From contig NZ_MJUZ01000019.1 of NCBI RefSeq assembly GCF_002237645.1, forward strand, positions 1 through 46,508: a DNA stretch of 46,508 bases, given 5' to 3'. This document shows, in pieces, positions 8,273 to 16,360 of the stretch. The notes beneath the pieces are model-generated. The model ran no database searches and had not been told where the DNA came from. It worked only from the letters and a program-made list of their open reading frames with translations. The position numbers and the translations under genes were made by a program. Source of the DNA: Desulfovibrio sp. MES5 (GTDB lineage: Bacteria > Desulfobacterota > Desulfovibrionia > Desulfovibrionales > Desulfovibrionaceae). Positions within the stretch are counted from its first letter, which is position 1, and each line of letters starts with the position of its first letter.

Positions 8273-8842
8273 ATGAGCAATTCACAAAACACCAATGGCT
8301 TTGCCAAAAGCGCGTCCATGCTGCTGGATGACGTGCTCGGTCTGCCCGACGCGGCGCAGGCTGACAGCACTGTGGACGTGGCCTTTGTCCGCCCTGCGGC
8401 CCGTCAGCTTTACGCCCAGGACGGCGACGATTTTTTTGCCCCTGCCACCAGCAGTTCCGCGGGCTTTGACCTGCGCGCCTGCCTGGATGGAGACAAAGAG
8501 GCAGAAGCGGTTATCGCTCCCGGTCAACGCCTCAAGATCGGCACAGGCATTGCCGTGCAGCCCCGCGCAGCCGGCATTGCCGGCTTTGTCTATTCCCGCA
8601 GCGGCCTTGGCGCGCGCGACGGACTGACCGTCGCCCAGGGCGTCGGCGTCATTGATCCCGACTATACGGGAGAAATTCTGGTGGTTCTTCTGAACACCTC
8701 CGGGCAGGAACGCCGCGTCGCCAATGGCGAACGCATTGCCCAACTCATTTTTCAGCCCTTTATGCGACCACGCTGGCGCGAAGTGCAGGAGCTGGCTCCC
8801 ACTGAACGCGGATCCGGCGGTTTCGGCCACACAGGGCGCTGA
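8273..8842 (+). CDS. dut: Deoxyuridine 5'-triphosphate nucleotidohydrolase (dUTPase)
   Basis: A 189-residue trimeric-type dUTPase that hydrolyses dUTP to dUMP and pyrophosphate, keeping uracil out of DNA and feeding dTMP synthesis. All five family motifs are present in order: AGFDLRA, SRSGLGARDG, GVIDPDYTGEI with the catalytic Asp, GERIAQLIF and the C-terminal RGSGGFGHTGR arm that closes over the substrate. It is longer than the usual 150 residues because of about 37 residues before VDVAFVRP. The start is uncertain: the ATG at 8273 has no clear ribosome site, nor has the next one at 8318. argD follows after 68 bp containing only a small GTACCGA/TCGGTAC hairpin, so the two may be co-transcribed. 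Confidence 0.92.
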   Translation: MSNSQNTNGFAKSASMLLDDVLGLPDAAQADSTVDVAFVRPAARQLYAQDGDDFFAPATSSSAGFDLRACLDGDKEAEAVIAPGQRLKIGTGIAVQPRAAGIAGFVYSRSGLGARDGLTVAQGVGVIDPDYTGEILVVLLNTSGQERRVANGERIAQLIFQPFMRPRWREVQELAPTERGSGGFGHTGR

Positions 8843-8910
8843 TCACGCCGTACCGAAACATCGGTACATCACCTCAACACCATATGTTCATCGAGAAAAG
8901 GAGTCCGTCC

Positions 8911-10116
8911 ATGTCACAAGCCTTTGCTGCCGTCAAAGCCGGGGAAGAAAGCCTGCTCTGTCGTTCTTACAGCCGTTATCCCGTGGCTGTGGTCCGAGGC
9001 AAAGGCGCGCGACTGTGGGATGTTGACGGCAAAGAGTACGTGGACCTTTTGGCTGGCATCGCCGTTACCGGCCTTGGGCACTGCAACGACGAGGTCAACG
9101 CGGCCCTGACCGCCCAGGCTGAAAAACTCTGGCACGTGAGCAATCTTTTTTACCAGAATGAACAGCTTGAACTGGCCCGTCTGCTGCTGTCCACAAGCCA
9201 CCACAACAAGGCGTTTTTCTGCAACTCCGGCGCTGAGGCCAATGAAGCGTGCATCAAGCTGGCCCGTCGCTACATGCGCAAGATCAAACAGCGCGACGCC
9301 TATGAAATCATCACGCTTGAAGGCTGTTTTCACGGGCGTACCCTCGGCGCGCTGGCCGCCACAGGACGTGAAAACCTCAGTGACGGCTTCACGCCGCTGC
9401 CCGATGGCTTCAAACAGGTTCCGGCCTGTGACCTTGAGGCCATGAAGGCTGCCATCACTCCCGCCACCGCCGCCGTCCTGGTGGAAGTGGTGCAGGGCGA
9501 GGGCGGCGTGGTGCCCTTGTGCGGCGATTATCTGCGCCAGCTTGAAGCATTGTGCCGCGAGCGTGATGTCCTCTTCATGTGCGATGAAGTGCAGGCTGGG
9601 CTGTGCCGCACGGGCAAATTCTGGGCTTTCCAGAATTATGGGCTGACGCCCGACGCCATCTGCATTGCCAAATCCCTGGCCAACGGTCTGCCCATGGGGG
9701 CCATACTGGCTACCGATGCCGTGGCCTGCGGCTTTGAAGCCGGCAGTCATGCCACCACCTTTGGCGGCGGCGCGCTGGTTTCAGGCGTGGCAGCCAAGGT
9801 TGTGGAAATACTGCTGCGCGACAAACTGGCTGACAATGCCGCCAACCTGGGCGCGCATGTCAAGCGCGAACTGGCTGCCATGCAGGATCGCCTGCCCGGC
9901 AAAATCAAGGAAGTTCGCGGCATGGGCCTTATGATAGGCATAGAACTTGCCGTGGACGGCAAACCGGTGTGGGAAGAACTGCTGCGCCGGGGTTACATCT
10001 GCAACCTGAGCCACGGCGTGACCCTGCGCCTTCTGCCCGCCCTGAATATCGACAAAGCCGACCTTGATTCCTTCATGCAGGCCCTTGAAGATATTCTGAG
10101 TGGTCTTCCCGCCTGA
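8911..10116 (+). CDS. argD: Acetylornithine aminotransferase
   Basis: A 401-residue class III PLP aminotransferase. Residues 106-111 hold SGAEAN, which binds the cofactor phosphate; Asp225 in CDEVQ contacts the pyridine nitrogen; Lys254 in AKSLANG is the Schiff-base lysine; THFGGG-type cofactor residues appear as ATTFGGGAL. Length and the N-terminus (RYPVAVVRGKGARLWDVDG) match ArgD, which converts N-acetylglutamate semialdehyde to N-acetylornithine in arginine synthesis and often also serves lysine synthesis as succinyl-DAP aminotransferase. AAGGAG seven bases before the ATG at 8911 fixes the start. A strong hairpin at 10194-10221 follows. GABA or ornithine aminotransferase are less likely given the short length. 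Confidence 0.9.
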   Translation: MSQAFAAVKAGEESLLCRSYSRYPVAVVRGKGARLWDVDGKEYVDLLAGIAVTGLGHCNDEVNAALTAQAEKLWHVSNLFYQNEQLELARLLLSTSHHNKAFFCNSGAEANEACIKLARRYMRKIKQRDAYEIITLEGCFHGRTLGALAATGRENLSDGFTPLPDGFKQVPACDLEAMKAAITPATAAVLVEVVQGEGGVVPLCGDYLRQLEALCRERDVLFMCDEVQAGLCRTGKFWAFQNYGLTPDAICIAKSLANGLPMGAILATDAVACGFEAGSHATTFGGGALVSGVAAKVVEILLRDKLADNAANLGAHVKRELAAMQDRLPGKIKEVRGMGLMIGIELAVDGKPVWEELLRRGYICNLSHGVTLRLLPALNIDKADLDSFMQALEDILSGLPA

Positions 10117-10193
10117 AAAAGCGCTTTCAGGGGCTTTACAGAAAAATAATTGTGGACTAAATAGTCTGCGTAGAAAATCGATGACGATTAGTA

Positions 10194-10221
10194 CGGCAAC
10201 CCCGCTCCGGCGGGGTTGCCG
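10194..10221. terminator. 12-bp GC-rich hairpin between argD and the zinc-finger gene
   Basis: CGGCAACCCCGC and GCGGGGTTGCCG pair perfectly around the tetraloop TCCG. No T run follows (CTTACTTTG). It lies 22 bp before the next start codon, so it could end argD transcripts or act in the leader of the downstream gene. Confidence 0.5.
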
Positions 10222-10243
10222 CTTACTTTGACAAGGAGACGCC

Positions 10244-10462
10244 ATGGACGTTTTTGATCAAGCTACAGAACTGGAGCGCCTGGACAGGGAATCCGCTCTC
10301 ATGCGGGCCCGTGCCGCCATTGACCGCGGCGGCCCGGAAATGATCGACGGTGTAGCCTGCTGCCGTGATTGCGGCGAACCCATCCCCCTGAAACGCCTTG
10401 AGGCCCTTCCCGGCGTTGGCCTGTGCCGCGCCTGCCAGGAAGAACGCGAAAGCGGCGACTAG
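10244..10462 (+). CDS. Small DksA/TraR-type C4 zinc-finger protein
   Basis: A 72-residue protein. Residues 40-43 (CRDC) and 61-64 (CRAC) form a four-Cys zinc finger with the GEPIP-LKRLEALP-G spacing of the DksA/TraR/YbiI family. The preceding acidic helix (MDVFDQATELERLD) is a short version of the coiled coil that DksA and TraR push into the RNA polymerase secondary channel; at this length it corresponds to TraR-like stand-alone proteins. A role in modulating transcription is by family only. The start has AAGGAG seven bases upstream. It is monocistronic; the next gene is convergent and 590 bp away. Confidence 0.85.
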   Translation: MDVFDQATELERLDRESALMRARAAIDRGGPEMIDGVACCRDCGEPIPLKRLEALPGVGLCRACQEERESGD

Positions 10463-11054
10463 CCGCCCCTCCCCGACATTAGCGACAGGGCCTGCCGCCC
10501 CCGTTGCCCTTTTTTTGGCTGCCGCCTGGTCTTGATGCTCGCCCTTTTTCTGGCGGGCACAGCGCCGGATGTTTTGTCGCGCCTCATGACCTGTCAGCGT
10601 GTGAAAGGCCTTGTAGGGGGGAGAACGCATATGGTGGCCACCTGACAGATAGGGGGGCGTGTGAAAGGCCCTGTGGGGGAGGAACCCTTTTGCAAAAGGA
10701 CCCCACGCCCCCACCCCTTAAAACCTTTACTGGGGTTCGGGCGATTACAGGGATGGCCCGGGCTTTGACGTTTTTTCCCAAGCGACCATCTAGAAAATAT
10801 GCCCTCGCAAAGAATGCGGCTTCCTGGTTTTCGCGCGTATCCCGTCAGGATAATCAGAATGCTGCCGCGAGCGACACGCAAAAACGCTCTGCGCCATCGG
10901 CCCCAATGGCCGTTTGACGCAAAATGGAAGAGCCCCGGCCAGTTGGCCGGGGCTCTTCCATAACTTTTGGCAAGGGGCTGCCAACGCAATTCACGGCGGG
11001 GATTTTCAGAAAAATCCTTGCAGAGCAGCCACGTTATTTTATTCGTAACCTCCT
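10463..11054. repeat. Gene-free gap with a family B copy preceded by a tandem half copy
   Basis: GCGTGTGAAAGGCC occurs twice, at 10597-10610 and 10657-10670, exactly 60 bp apart, each followed by a TGTRGGGGG run. The second leads into a reversed family B element (about 10660-10735) with a core like that at 8123 (ACCCTTTTGCAAAAGG) and the flank CCCTTAAAACCTTTA. The remaining bases to the terminator at 10925 show no gene that I can support. Confidence 0.65.
10924..10961. terminator. Bidirectional terminator between convergent transcription units
   Basis: A near-uninterrupted palindrome of two 18-base arms (left arm begins ATGGAAGAGCCCCGG) separated by GT. TAACTTTT follows on the plus strand and a short CAT-TTTG run on the minus strand. 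It sits between the plus-strand zinc-finger gene and the minus-strand pit gene and can serve both. Confidence 0.7.
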
Positions 11055-12059
11055 CTAGTTCCAGATAAAATGCAGCAGCCAGTAAGACACAAAACCAACG
11101 ACGCCCGCCGCTGGCAGGGTCAGCACCCAGGCCGTGAGCAGGCTTCCGGCCACGTTCCAGCGCACGGCCGAAAGCCGCTTGGTGGAACCCACGCCAAAAA
11201 TGCAGGCCGTGATGGTATGCGTGGTGCTCACAGGCGCGCCCATCATCGAGGCGCCGGTGATGACCAGAGATGCCGACGTTTCAGCGGCAAAACCGTGCAC
11301 GGGTTCCAGCTTGAAAATGCGGTGGCCCATGGTCTTCACAATTTTCCAGCCGCCCACCGCCGTGCCCATAGCCATGGCCCCGGCGCAGGACAGCTTGACC
11401 CACAAAGGCACTTCTACCGCGTCGATCTTGCCGAAAATGAGCAGCGCCAGGGTAATGATGCCCATGGTTTTCTGCGCGTCGTTCAGGCCGTGACTGGTGG
11501 CCATAAAGGCCGCAGACAGCAGCTGCAACCGCCTGAAGGCTCCGTTGACCCTTCGCCGGGACATGCGCGAGCACGACCAGTAGATGATCCACATGATCAG
11601 ATAGCCCATAAAAAAACCCGCCAATGGCGAAGCCACCAGCGGGATAAGCACCTTGTCGATAATCCCCTTGCCGTTGAGCGCGCCAAACCCGGCGTCAGCC
11701 ACAGCCGCGCCGATAAGCCCGCCGATGAGCGCGTGGGACGAAGACGAGGGAATGCCGAAATACCACGTTATGCAGTTCCAGACGATGGCCCCCACAAGGG
11801 CCGCCAGAACAAGCACATGACTGCCCTCAACCACCTGGGGCAGGACTATGCCGCTGCCCAGGGTCTTGGCCACTTCCGTGCCAAGCAGCGCGCCAGCCAG
11901 ATTGAGCAGGGCAGCCGCCCCCACGGCAAAGCGCGGCGTGACCACCTTGGTTGACACGACCGTTGCAATGGCGTTGGCGCAGTCATGCGCGCCATTGGTA
12001 AAGTCAAAAATAAGCGCCACCAGCACGATGAGCGCCAGCAGCACAGGAATATCAAACAT
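11055..12059 (-). CDS. pit: Pit-family inorganic phosphate transporter
   Basis: A 334-residue integral membrane protein with about ten hydrophobic segments. The two inverted halves each carry the family signature: NGAHDCANA near residue 24 and HGLNDAQKTMGI near residue 190, where the Asn/Asp pairs bind phosphate and cation. Pit proteins take up phosphate (as metal-phosphate with H+, or with Na+). The gene overlaps the 3' end of the DUF47 gene by 8 bp, so translation is coupled. Pit proteins with a DUF47 partner are the usual low-affinity uptake arrangement in bacteria without, or alongside, Pst. Sulfate permeases of the same superfamily are an alternative substrate class. Confidence 0.88.
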   Translation of the reverse strand: MFDIPVLLALIVLVALIFDFTNGAHDCANAIATVVSTKVVTPRFAVGAAALLNLAGALLGTEVAKTLGSGIVLPQVVEGSHVLVLAALVGAIVWNCITWYFGIPSSSSHALIGGLIGAAVADAGFGALNGKGIIDKVLIPLVASPLAGFFMGYLIMWIIYWSCSRMSRRRVNGAFRRLQLLSAAFMATSHGLNDAQKTMGIITLALLIFGKIDAVEVPLWVKLSCAGAMAMGTAVGGWKIVKTMGHRIFKLEPVHGFAAETSASLVITGASMMGAPVSTTHTITACIFGVGSTKRLSAVRWNVAGSLLTAWVLTLPAAGVVGFVSYWLLHFIWN

Positions 12060-12681
12060 TTTTCAGCACCGCTTCTTCAATGGTTTCCGCCAGGGCATTG
12101 ACCTGCTCAAGCAAGATGCTCATGCGTTCGTAGGCCTGACTCCATTTAAGTGTCTGCATGATTTGAGACACGGTGATTTCCTGCTGTTCGTCCAGCAGTT
12201 CCGCCAGGCCCACGGCCAGCAACATGTCGCACTCGCCCCGCAGATTGCGGAAGGCGCGGGTTTTGTGACAGTCGCGCCTGTGGGTCAGCCCCTCAAGCAT
12301 AAGACGGCTCATGTCCAGCATGGCGCTGATGGTGCGGGCCATCTGAAGCGCGGGAAAACGTATGCGTGTGAACTCAAAGATGTGCAGACGGGTGCTCAGG
12401 CTGTGCAGGCAGTCCATGCACTCTTCCTGCTCCTGGTTGATGCGCAGGATGTCTTCACGGTCGATGGGAGTGATGAAGGTCTGTGTAAGGTCGCGGATGA
12501 TCTGACTGTGCAGCACATCCGCCTCTTCTTCCAGAAAGGCTATTTCCTTATGGATACGATCCATATTGGACACATCGTCCAGCATTTCAACCAGCAGGCC
12601 CGCCATGCGGCGCAGAAGACTGTTCTGCTCTGCCAGCATGGCGAAAAACGGTGCGGATTTAGGCAACAGCGCTGGAAACAT
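12052..12681 (-). CDS. DUF47 (PhoU-like) accessory protein of Pit
   Basis: A 209-residue, mostly helical cytosolic protein with the acidic and histidine-rich helices of the DUF47/PhoU-like family (EEEADVLHSQIIRDLTQTFI and TPIDREDILRINQEQEECMD). Family members are encoded immediately before pit and control or assist its transport activity. AAGGAG six bases upstream supports the ATG at 12681; a longer frame to 12705 has no site. Transcription probably starts at the promoter at 12794-12822. Confidence 0.85.
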   Translation of the reverse strand: MFPALLPKSAPFFAMLAEQNSLLRRMAGLLVEMLDDVSNMDRIHKEIAFLEEEADVLHSQIIRDLTQTFITPIDREDILRINQEQEECMDCLHSLSTRLHIFEFTRIRFPALQMARTISAMLDMSRLMLEGLTHRRDCHKTRAFRNLRGECDMLLAVGLAELLDEQQEITVSQIMQTLKWSQAYERMSILLEQVNALAETIEEAVLKNV

Positions 12682-12793
12682 CCTTTCTCCTTGGGATCGG
12701 TACACGCACGCATGACCTCATTGCCACGCACCATACCGGTTGACGTTCCGGCGGTTGTCCGTCTCTGGCGGACCGCCGTCTTTTGATTTGATA

Positions 12794-12822
12794 TATGTAT
12801 ACTCACAGCGGGCACGTGCCAA
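12794..12822 (-). promoter_or_regulatory. Candidate promoter with overlapping palindrome for DUF47-pit
   Basis: Read on the minus strand, TTGGCA (12822-12817) and TACATA (12799-12794) are 17 bases apart. The 10-bp palindrome GGCACGTGCC at 12811-12820 overlaps the -35 box and could be an operator. An imperfect hairpin lies in the leader at about 12750-12777. Confidence 0.45.
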
Positions 12823-12929
12823 GAGGGCACACCCGAAACAAATAAAAGTTTTAACCAGAGCCGCCTGATTTACTTTATTTTAAGCATGTTACAGCAATAT
12901 TTTTTGGGGATTAAAAACTGTTTGAACAC

Positions 12930-14444
12930 TCAAGATTTTTTTAACGCCTGTTGTTCCGCCTGCGGCAGAACACCCTCAAACCACGCGCGCACAAGACGAC
13001 TGAGCGCTTCGGGCAGAGGCCAGGGGGGATAGTCGACACATGCGGCTCCCGGCAGGCGCAGGCCGCCGTGGTGCAAAAAAAATCCAGGCAGGTCCGGGGA
13101 TGGCTCCGCGCCGCCGAAAGCGTCGGGCAGCGCGCCGTCCCCATTCGCATACAGGGCGTCGCCCCACAGCGCGTGTCCCAGTCCCGCTGCGTGCACCCGT
13201 ATCTGATGGCGCGCGCCCCGGCGGATGCGGCAGGCAGCCAGCGTCAACCCCTGCGGCGGAAGCGAGAATGGGCGGACTAAAGGCCCACACGCGGACGCGG
13301 GGGACGCTTTTTCCGGCAAAGGATGGCCCTCGCCTGCCCTGCCCTCTGCCATGCCTGCTGCCATGTCTTCCTCAAGGCCCGGCGCCAGACCTGATGTATG
13401 GCTCGCCGTCTGTGCCGCCGTCATGCCCCCGGCAATGCCAGAAGCCAGACCTGCCGGATCAGGAACGACGCCGAAAAGCAGCCGCAGTTCCTCGGCGTCC
13501 ATTGTATCGGGATGCCAGACATGCAGGGGCCAAAAGTCCGTCCAGCGGGTCTTGTCTGCCTGCGCGTCTCGCAGGCGGCTTTTGCGGCGTCCGCTTACGC
13601 CCAGAGACTGCCGCGCGGTGACCGGCCCTGTAAGAACGCCCGTCAGCAAGGCCACATAACGTTTTTCACAGTGCCCTGCAGCTTCTGCGGCGCGAAAAGC
13701 GGCAGCGGCGGCGGGCGTCAGAGCGGCGCAAAGCAGGCCTGACGTGCCGAAGTCCAGCCTTTGCAGCAGCATGCATTCCTGTTGTTGCGCCGCTCCCTGT
13801 GACGCTTGGCCTTGCGCCGCCTGGCCGCGATTGTCGCTGCCGTCGGGCGTGACAGGAGGGCATGCCCGGCCTGAAGCCCGGCAGCGGGAAGGCCCGTGCC
13901 AGGCTGCCGCCAGCGCGGGGGCAAGAGCCTCCACGCTGGCCTCTGTGCTGCCCGCCAGGGCAGCGCTGTGCATGTTGGCTGGTTTGCTGAAAAAACAGTA
14001 GTCGTCCTGCCTGTCGAGCATGCGCAGGCCAAGACTGGTCGCCAGTGAGCAGGGGTCGCTGTGCGTGGCGGGCATGATCTGTGCTGGCGCATGTTCCGAC
14101 GCGGACGCTGCGCCGTCTCCCGGCGCGGGCGTTGGAGCAGTCCCCGGTGCGGATACTAAATCGGCCCCTGTTATGGGCTGTGCCGCCGCTTCAGCCAGAC
14201 AAATCACATCCCCCTCGCGCATACGCCGCGAGGCGGCGGCGGGACGGCCATTGACCAGCACAAGGCCGCTCTCGATGCAGCGCTTGCGGCCGCGCACCCC
14301 CAGGTGGGGCAAAAGCGCTTCAAGCGCATGGTCAAGCCGCTGGCCCGCCTGCTGGTCCACACGCAATTGCCGCTTGCGTCCATCCACATCCGGGCTGTCG
14401 CAGTTCCGTTCGGGGCCATTCTGACCGCAAAATTGGGGTTTCAC
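12930..14444 (-). CDS. RluA-family pseudouridine synthase with unusual low-complexity insertions
   Basis: A 504-residue protein, long for the family. An S4 RNA-binding domain lies at about 28-88 (GQRLDHALEALLP ... GLVLVNGRPA). The catalytic motif LQRLDFGTSGLL contains Asp231, the nucleophile that attacks the target uridine. Near residue 425 is GARHQIRVHAAGLGHALWGD, the conserved substrate-binding block of RluA/C/D enzymes. Alanine-, glycine- and proline-rich inserts separate these at about 95-135, 190-222 and 345-375; they have no family counterpart. The start is a GTG directly following the stop of the CofD-like gene (TGA then GTG), with GGAG upstream, so the genes are translationally coupled. 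The target, rRNA or tRNA, is not determined. Confidence 0.85.
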   Translation of the reverse strand: MKPQFCGQNGPERNCDSPDVDGRKRQLRVDQQAGQRLDHALEALLPHLGVRGRKRCIESGLVLVNGRPAAASRRMREGDVICLAEAAAQPITGADLVSAPGTAPTPAPGDGAASASEHAPAQIMPATHSDPCSLATSLGLRMLDRQDDYCFFSKPANMHSAALAGSTEASVEALAPALAAAWHGPSRCRASGRACPPVTPDGSDNRGQAAQGQASQGAAQQQECMLLQRLDFGTSGLLCAALTPAAAAAFRAAEAAGHCEKRYVALLTGVLTGPVTARQSLGVSGRRKSRLRDAQADKTRWTDFWPLHVWHPDTMDAEELRLLFGVVPDPAGLASGIAGGMTAAQTASHTSGLAPGLEEDMAAGMAEGRAGEGHPLPEKASPASACGPLVRPFSLPPQGLTLAACRIRRGARHQIRVHAAGLGHALWGDALYANGDGALPDAFGGAEPSPDLPGFFLHHGGLRLPGAACVDYPPWPLPEALSRLVRAWFEGVLPQAEQQALKKS

Positions 14445-15704
14445 TCAGATCTCCGCAGCCTTGCCCGGCATAAGATCAAGAAGGGCGCGGGCCGTCAGTT
14501 CCGGCTCGTGGTACTGGGGATTGTTCTCACACACGATATGCCGATCCACAATAGTGAGGCCCATATCGCTGATGGATTTGCGCACCTCGTCGCCAAGGCC
14601 GCCCTCATAGCGGCCATGGCGGGAATCTATAAGCACATGGTGCAGCAGACGGTCGGTTGGGGCTTCCGGGGCGTCCTGGCGCAAATGGCGCAGAATCATG
14701 GCGGCCTGGCCCGCCACACTCAGCCCCAGCAGTTCGGCGTCGCTGCCGGAATTGGGAATAAAAATCTTGGGGCAGTCCGCTTCGGCCACGGTGCTTCCCA
14801 CTCCCTGGGGCAGCAGGTTGGCCAGCACGCTGGTGTAAAAGCTGCCCATGGGATAGCAGATGGCCCCGGCGGAACTCAGATAGACGCCTGCCGCAGGCGC
14901 GAGCGGCGGACGGCATGGCGTTGCGGGCAATTCCAGGCAGTCCCGCTCATTGAGCCGTTCCGGCTCGTGCACTGTAAGAAAAATCCGCCGCACAGGCCTT
15001 GCCAGCGTGCGAAAGAGGTGCTGCCCCACCAGTACCGAGCCGTCGTCCAGTTCAGCCGCAAGATGCAGGCTTTCCCTGACAATGGGGCGCACCACGCCCC
15101 GCGTTTGCAAAAGACGGCTGAAAAAGGCCAGCACAGGGTCAAAGTTGCGCTTGTGGTGCAGATAGCCCCCGGCCAGCAGCAAATTGCCGAAGCAGGCGCG
15201 GTAGGGATCAAAATCAACGGGCATGCGGGAGAGAAAAAAATTCAGGTGCAGCCGCAGGGCATCGGCAAAAACGCCGGGCATGCTTTTCCAGACCCGGTGC
15301 CCCGCCCTGCCCATGCTGACAAGATGCCGTCTGAGAAAGTCCGCCGAGGCCTTTTTGCCGGAGCAGGAGGTCGCAGCGCCTAGGATGGATGCCACGTCTT
15401 CCGACAGTTCTTCGTCTTCGGCAGGGAGGCGGCAGGCGCAAAAATCCAGCACTGCGGCGGGTACCACGGCGCAGTCGGCCAGGGCCAGCAGGCGGTTGCG
15501 GATATCGCCCACGGCAGGCATGGCGAAAGCCCGGCGCAAAACCGCCGAACTGCCGCCGGAATCAAAGGTGGTGATCAGATGGACGGAATTGTGCGTATGG
15601 CGGGTCAGCTCCCGGCTGAGGGCGCGCAGGGCCGTGCCGCCAGTAAAAAACGTCAGACGCGGCCCCAGGGCCGGAAAAGCCGTCGGCGTCAAAGCGCCGT
15701 TCAC
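14445..15704 (-). CDS. CofD/YvcK-like protein (GAK-type CofD-related family)
   Basis: A 419-residue cytosolic protein. The N-terminus LTFFTGGTALRALSREL followed by HLITTFDSGGSSAVLR and GDIRNRLLAL is the nucleotide-sugar/2-phospholactate transferase fold shared by CofD and YvcK. IFIPNSGSDAELLGLS in the C-terminal half matches the conserved second block. It resembles the CofD-related proteins of the so-called GAK system, but no ATP-grasp or other GAK partner is in this window. The GTG start at 15704 overlaps the TGA of the exonuclease gene (GTGA), placing the residue-1 Val four residues ahead of the conserved region; an upstream reading to 15866 would lie inside the exonuclease gene. The substrate is unknown. 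Confidence 0.7.
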   Translation of the reverse strand: MNGALTPTAFPALGPRLTFFTGGTALRALSRELTRHTHNSVHLITTFDSGGSSAVLRRAFAMPAVGDIRNRLLALADCAVVPAAVLDFCACRLPAEDEELSEDVASILGAATSCSGKKASADFLRRHLVSMGRAGHRVWKSMPGVFADALRLHLNFFLSRMPVDFDPYRACFGNLLLAGGYLHHKRNFDPVLAFFSRLLQTRGVVRPIVRESLHLAAELDDGSVLVGQHLFRTLARPVRRIFLTVHEPERLNERDCLELPATPCRPPLAPAAGVYLSSAGAICYPMGSFYTSVLANLLPQGVGSTVAEADCPKIFIPNSGSDAELLGLSVAGQAAMILRHLRQDAPEAPTDRLLHHVLIDSRHGRYEGGLGDEVRKSISDMGLTIVDRHIVCENNPQYHEPELTARALLDLMPGKAAEI

Positions 15705-16345
15705 GCACCGCCCCCGCAGGCCCCCACAGGCCAGGTTGCGGGACGCGTGGTGGGGATGAGCCCCAAATCGCACATGCGCATGAAAATAAGCCTGCCTATC
15801 CAGGCATCGGTGGCGGCATAGGCGATTTGCTTGGCGCTGAGTTCGGGCAGGCTCCAGTTGGAGCACTGGGAGCCCTTGGAAATACGCCAGCCAAAAAAAT
15901 TGGCCGCAAGAGTGCGCAGGCCCTGACTGGGCAACTTATGCGCCCTGGCCACGCCGCCCAGATCAACCAGCCCTGCCGGCTCAAAATCGTGCAGTTTGGC
16001 CAGATCACGCATGTCGTCCCTGATGCCCACACCGGCTTTGACCTGCGCCGGGTTTGCGAGCAGAGCTGCCAGATCGGGGCCAAAGGGCATCCAGGCCAGC
16101 TGGATCAGATACACGGCCTGCGCCGTGGCCAGCTGGATCAGCGCCGGAGCGTTGCGCCTTCCCTTGCGAAAGGAAGGCCGCGTTTCCGTATCAAAGCCCA
16201 AAACGCTTTCTTCCCGCAGTTGAGGCAGCGCGCGTTGCCAGTCTTCTTCGCTGCGCACCACATGCACATGCCCCTCATAATGACACAGGGGCAGAGCGTT
16301 CACTTCCTCACTGCTCAGACGGCGACGTAAGACATCCATATCCAT
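15701..16345 (-). CDS. DEDDy 3'-5' exonuclease (RNase D / WRN-exo like)
   Basis: A 214-residue single-domain exonuclease. The four acidic residues are visible: Asp52 and Glu54 in FDTET, Asp110/Asp111 in GIRDDMRDL, and Asp180 in Tyr176-AAT-Asp180, the YxxxD that defines the DEDDy class. There is no HRDC domain, unlike full RNase D. It could act on RNA or DNA 3' ends with two metal ions. The ribosome site is weak for this start and for the alternative ATG two codons later. The stop overlaps the next start, so it heads a three-gene unit with the CofD-like and RluA-like genes; mnmE ends 15 bp upstream on the same strand. Confidence 0.85.
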   Translation of the reverse strand: MDMDVLRRRLSSEEVNALPLCHYEGHVHVVRSEEDWQRALPQLREESVLGFDTETRPSFRKGRRNAPALIQLATAQAVYLIQLAWMPFGPDLAALLANPAQVKAGVGIRDDMRDLAKLHDFEPAGLVDLGGVARAHKLPSQGLRTLAANFFGWRISKGSQCSNWSLPELSAKQIAYAATDAWIGRLIFMRMCDLGLIPTTRPATWPVGACGGGA

Positions 16346-16360
16346 AGGTTGTTTACCAGA

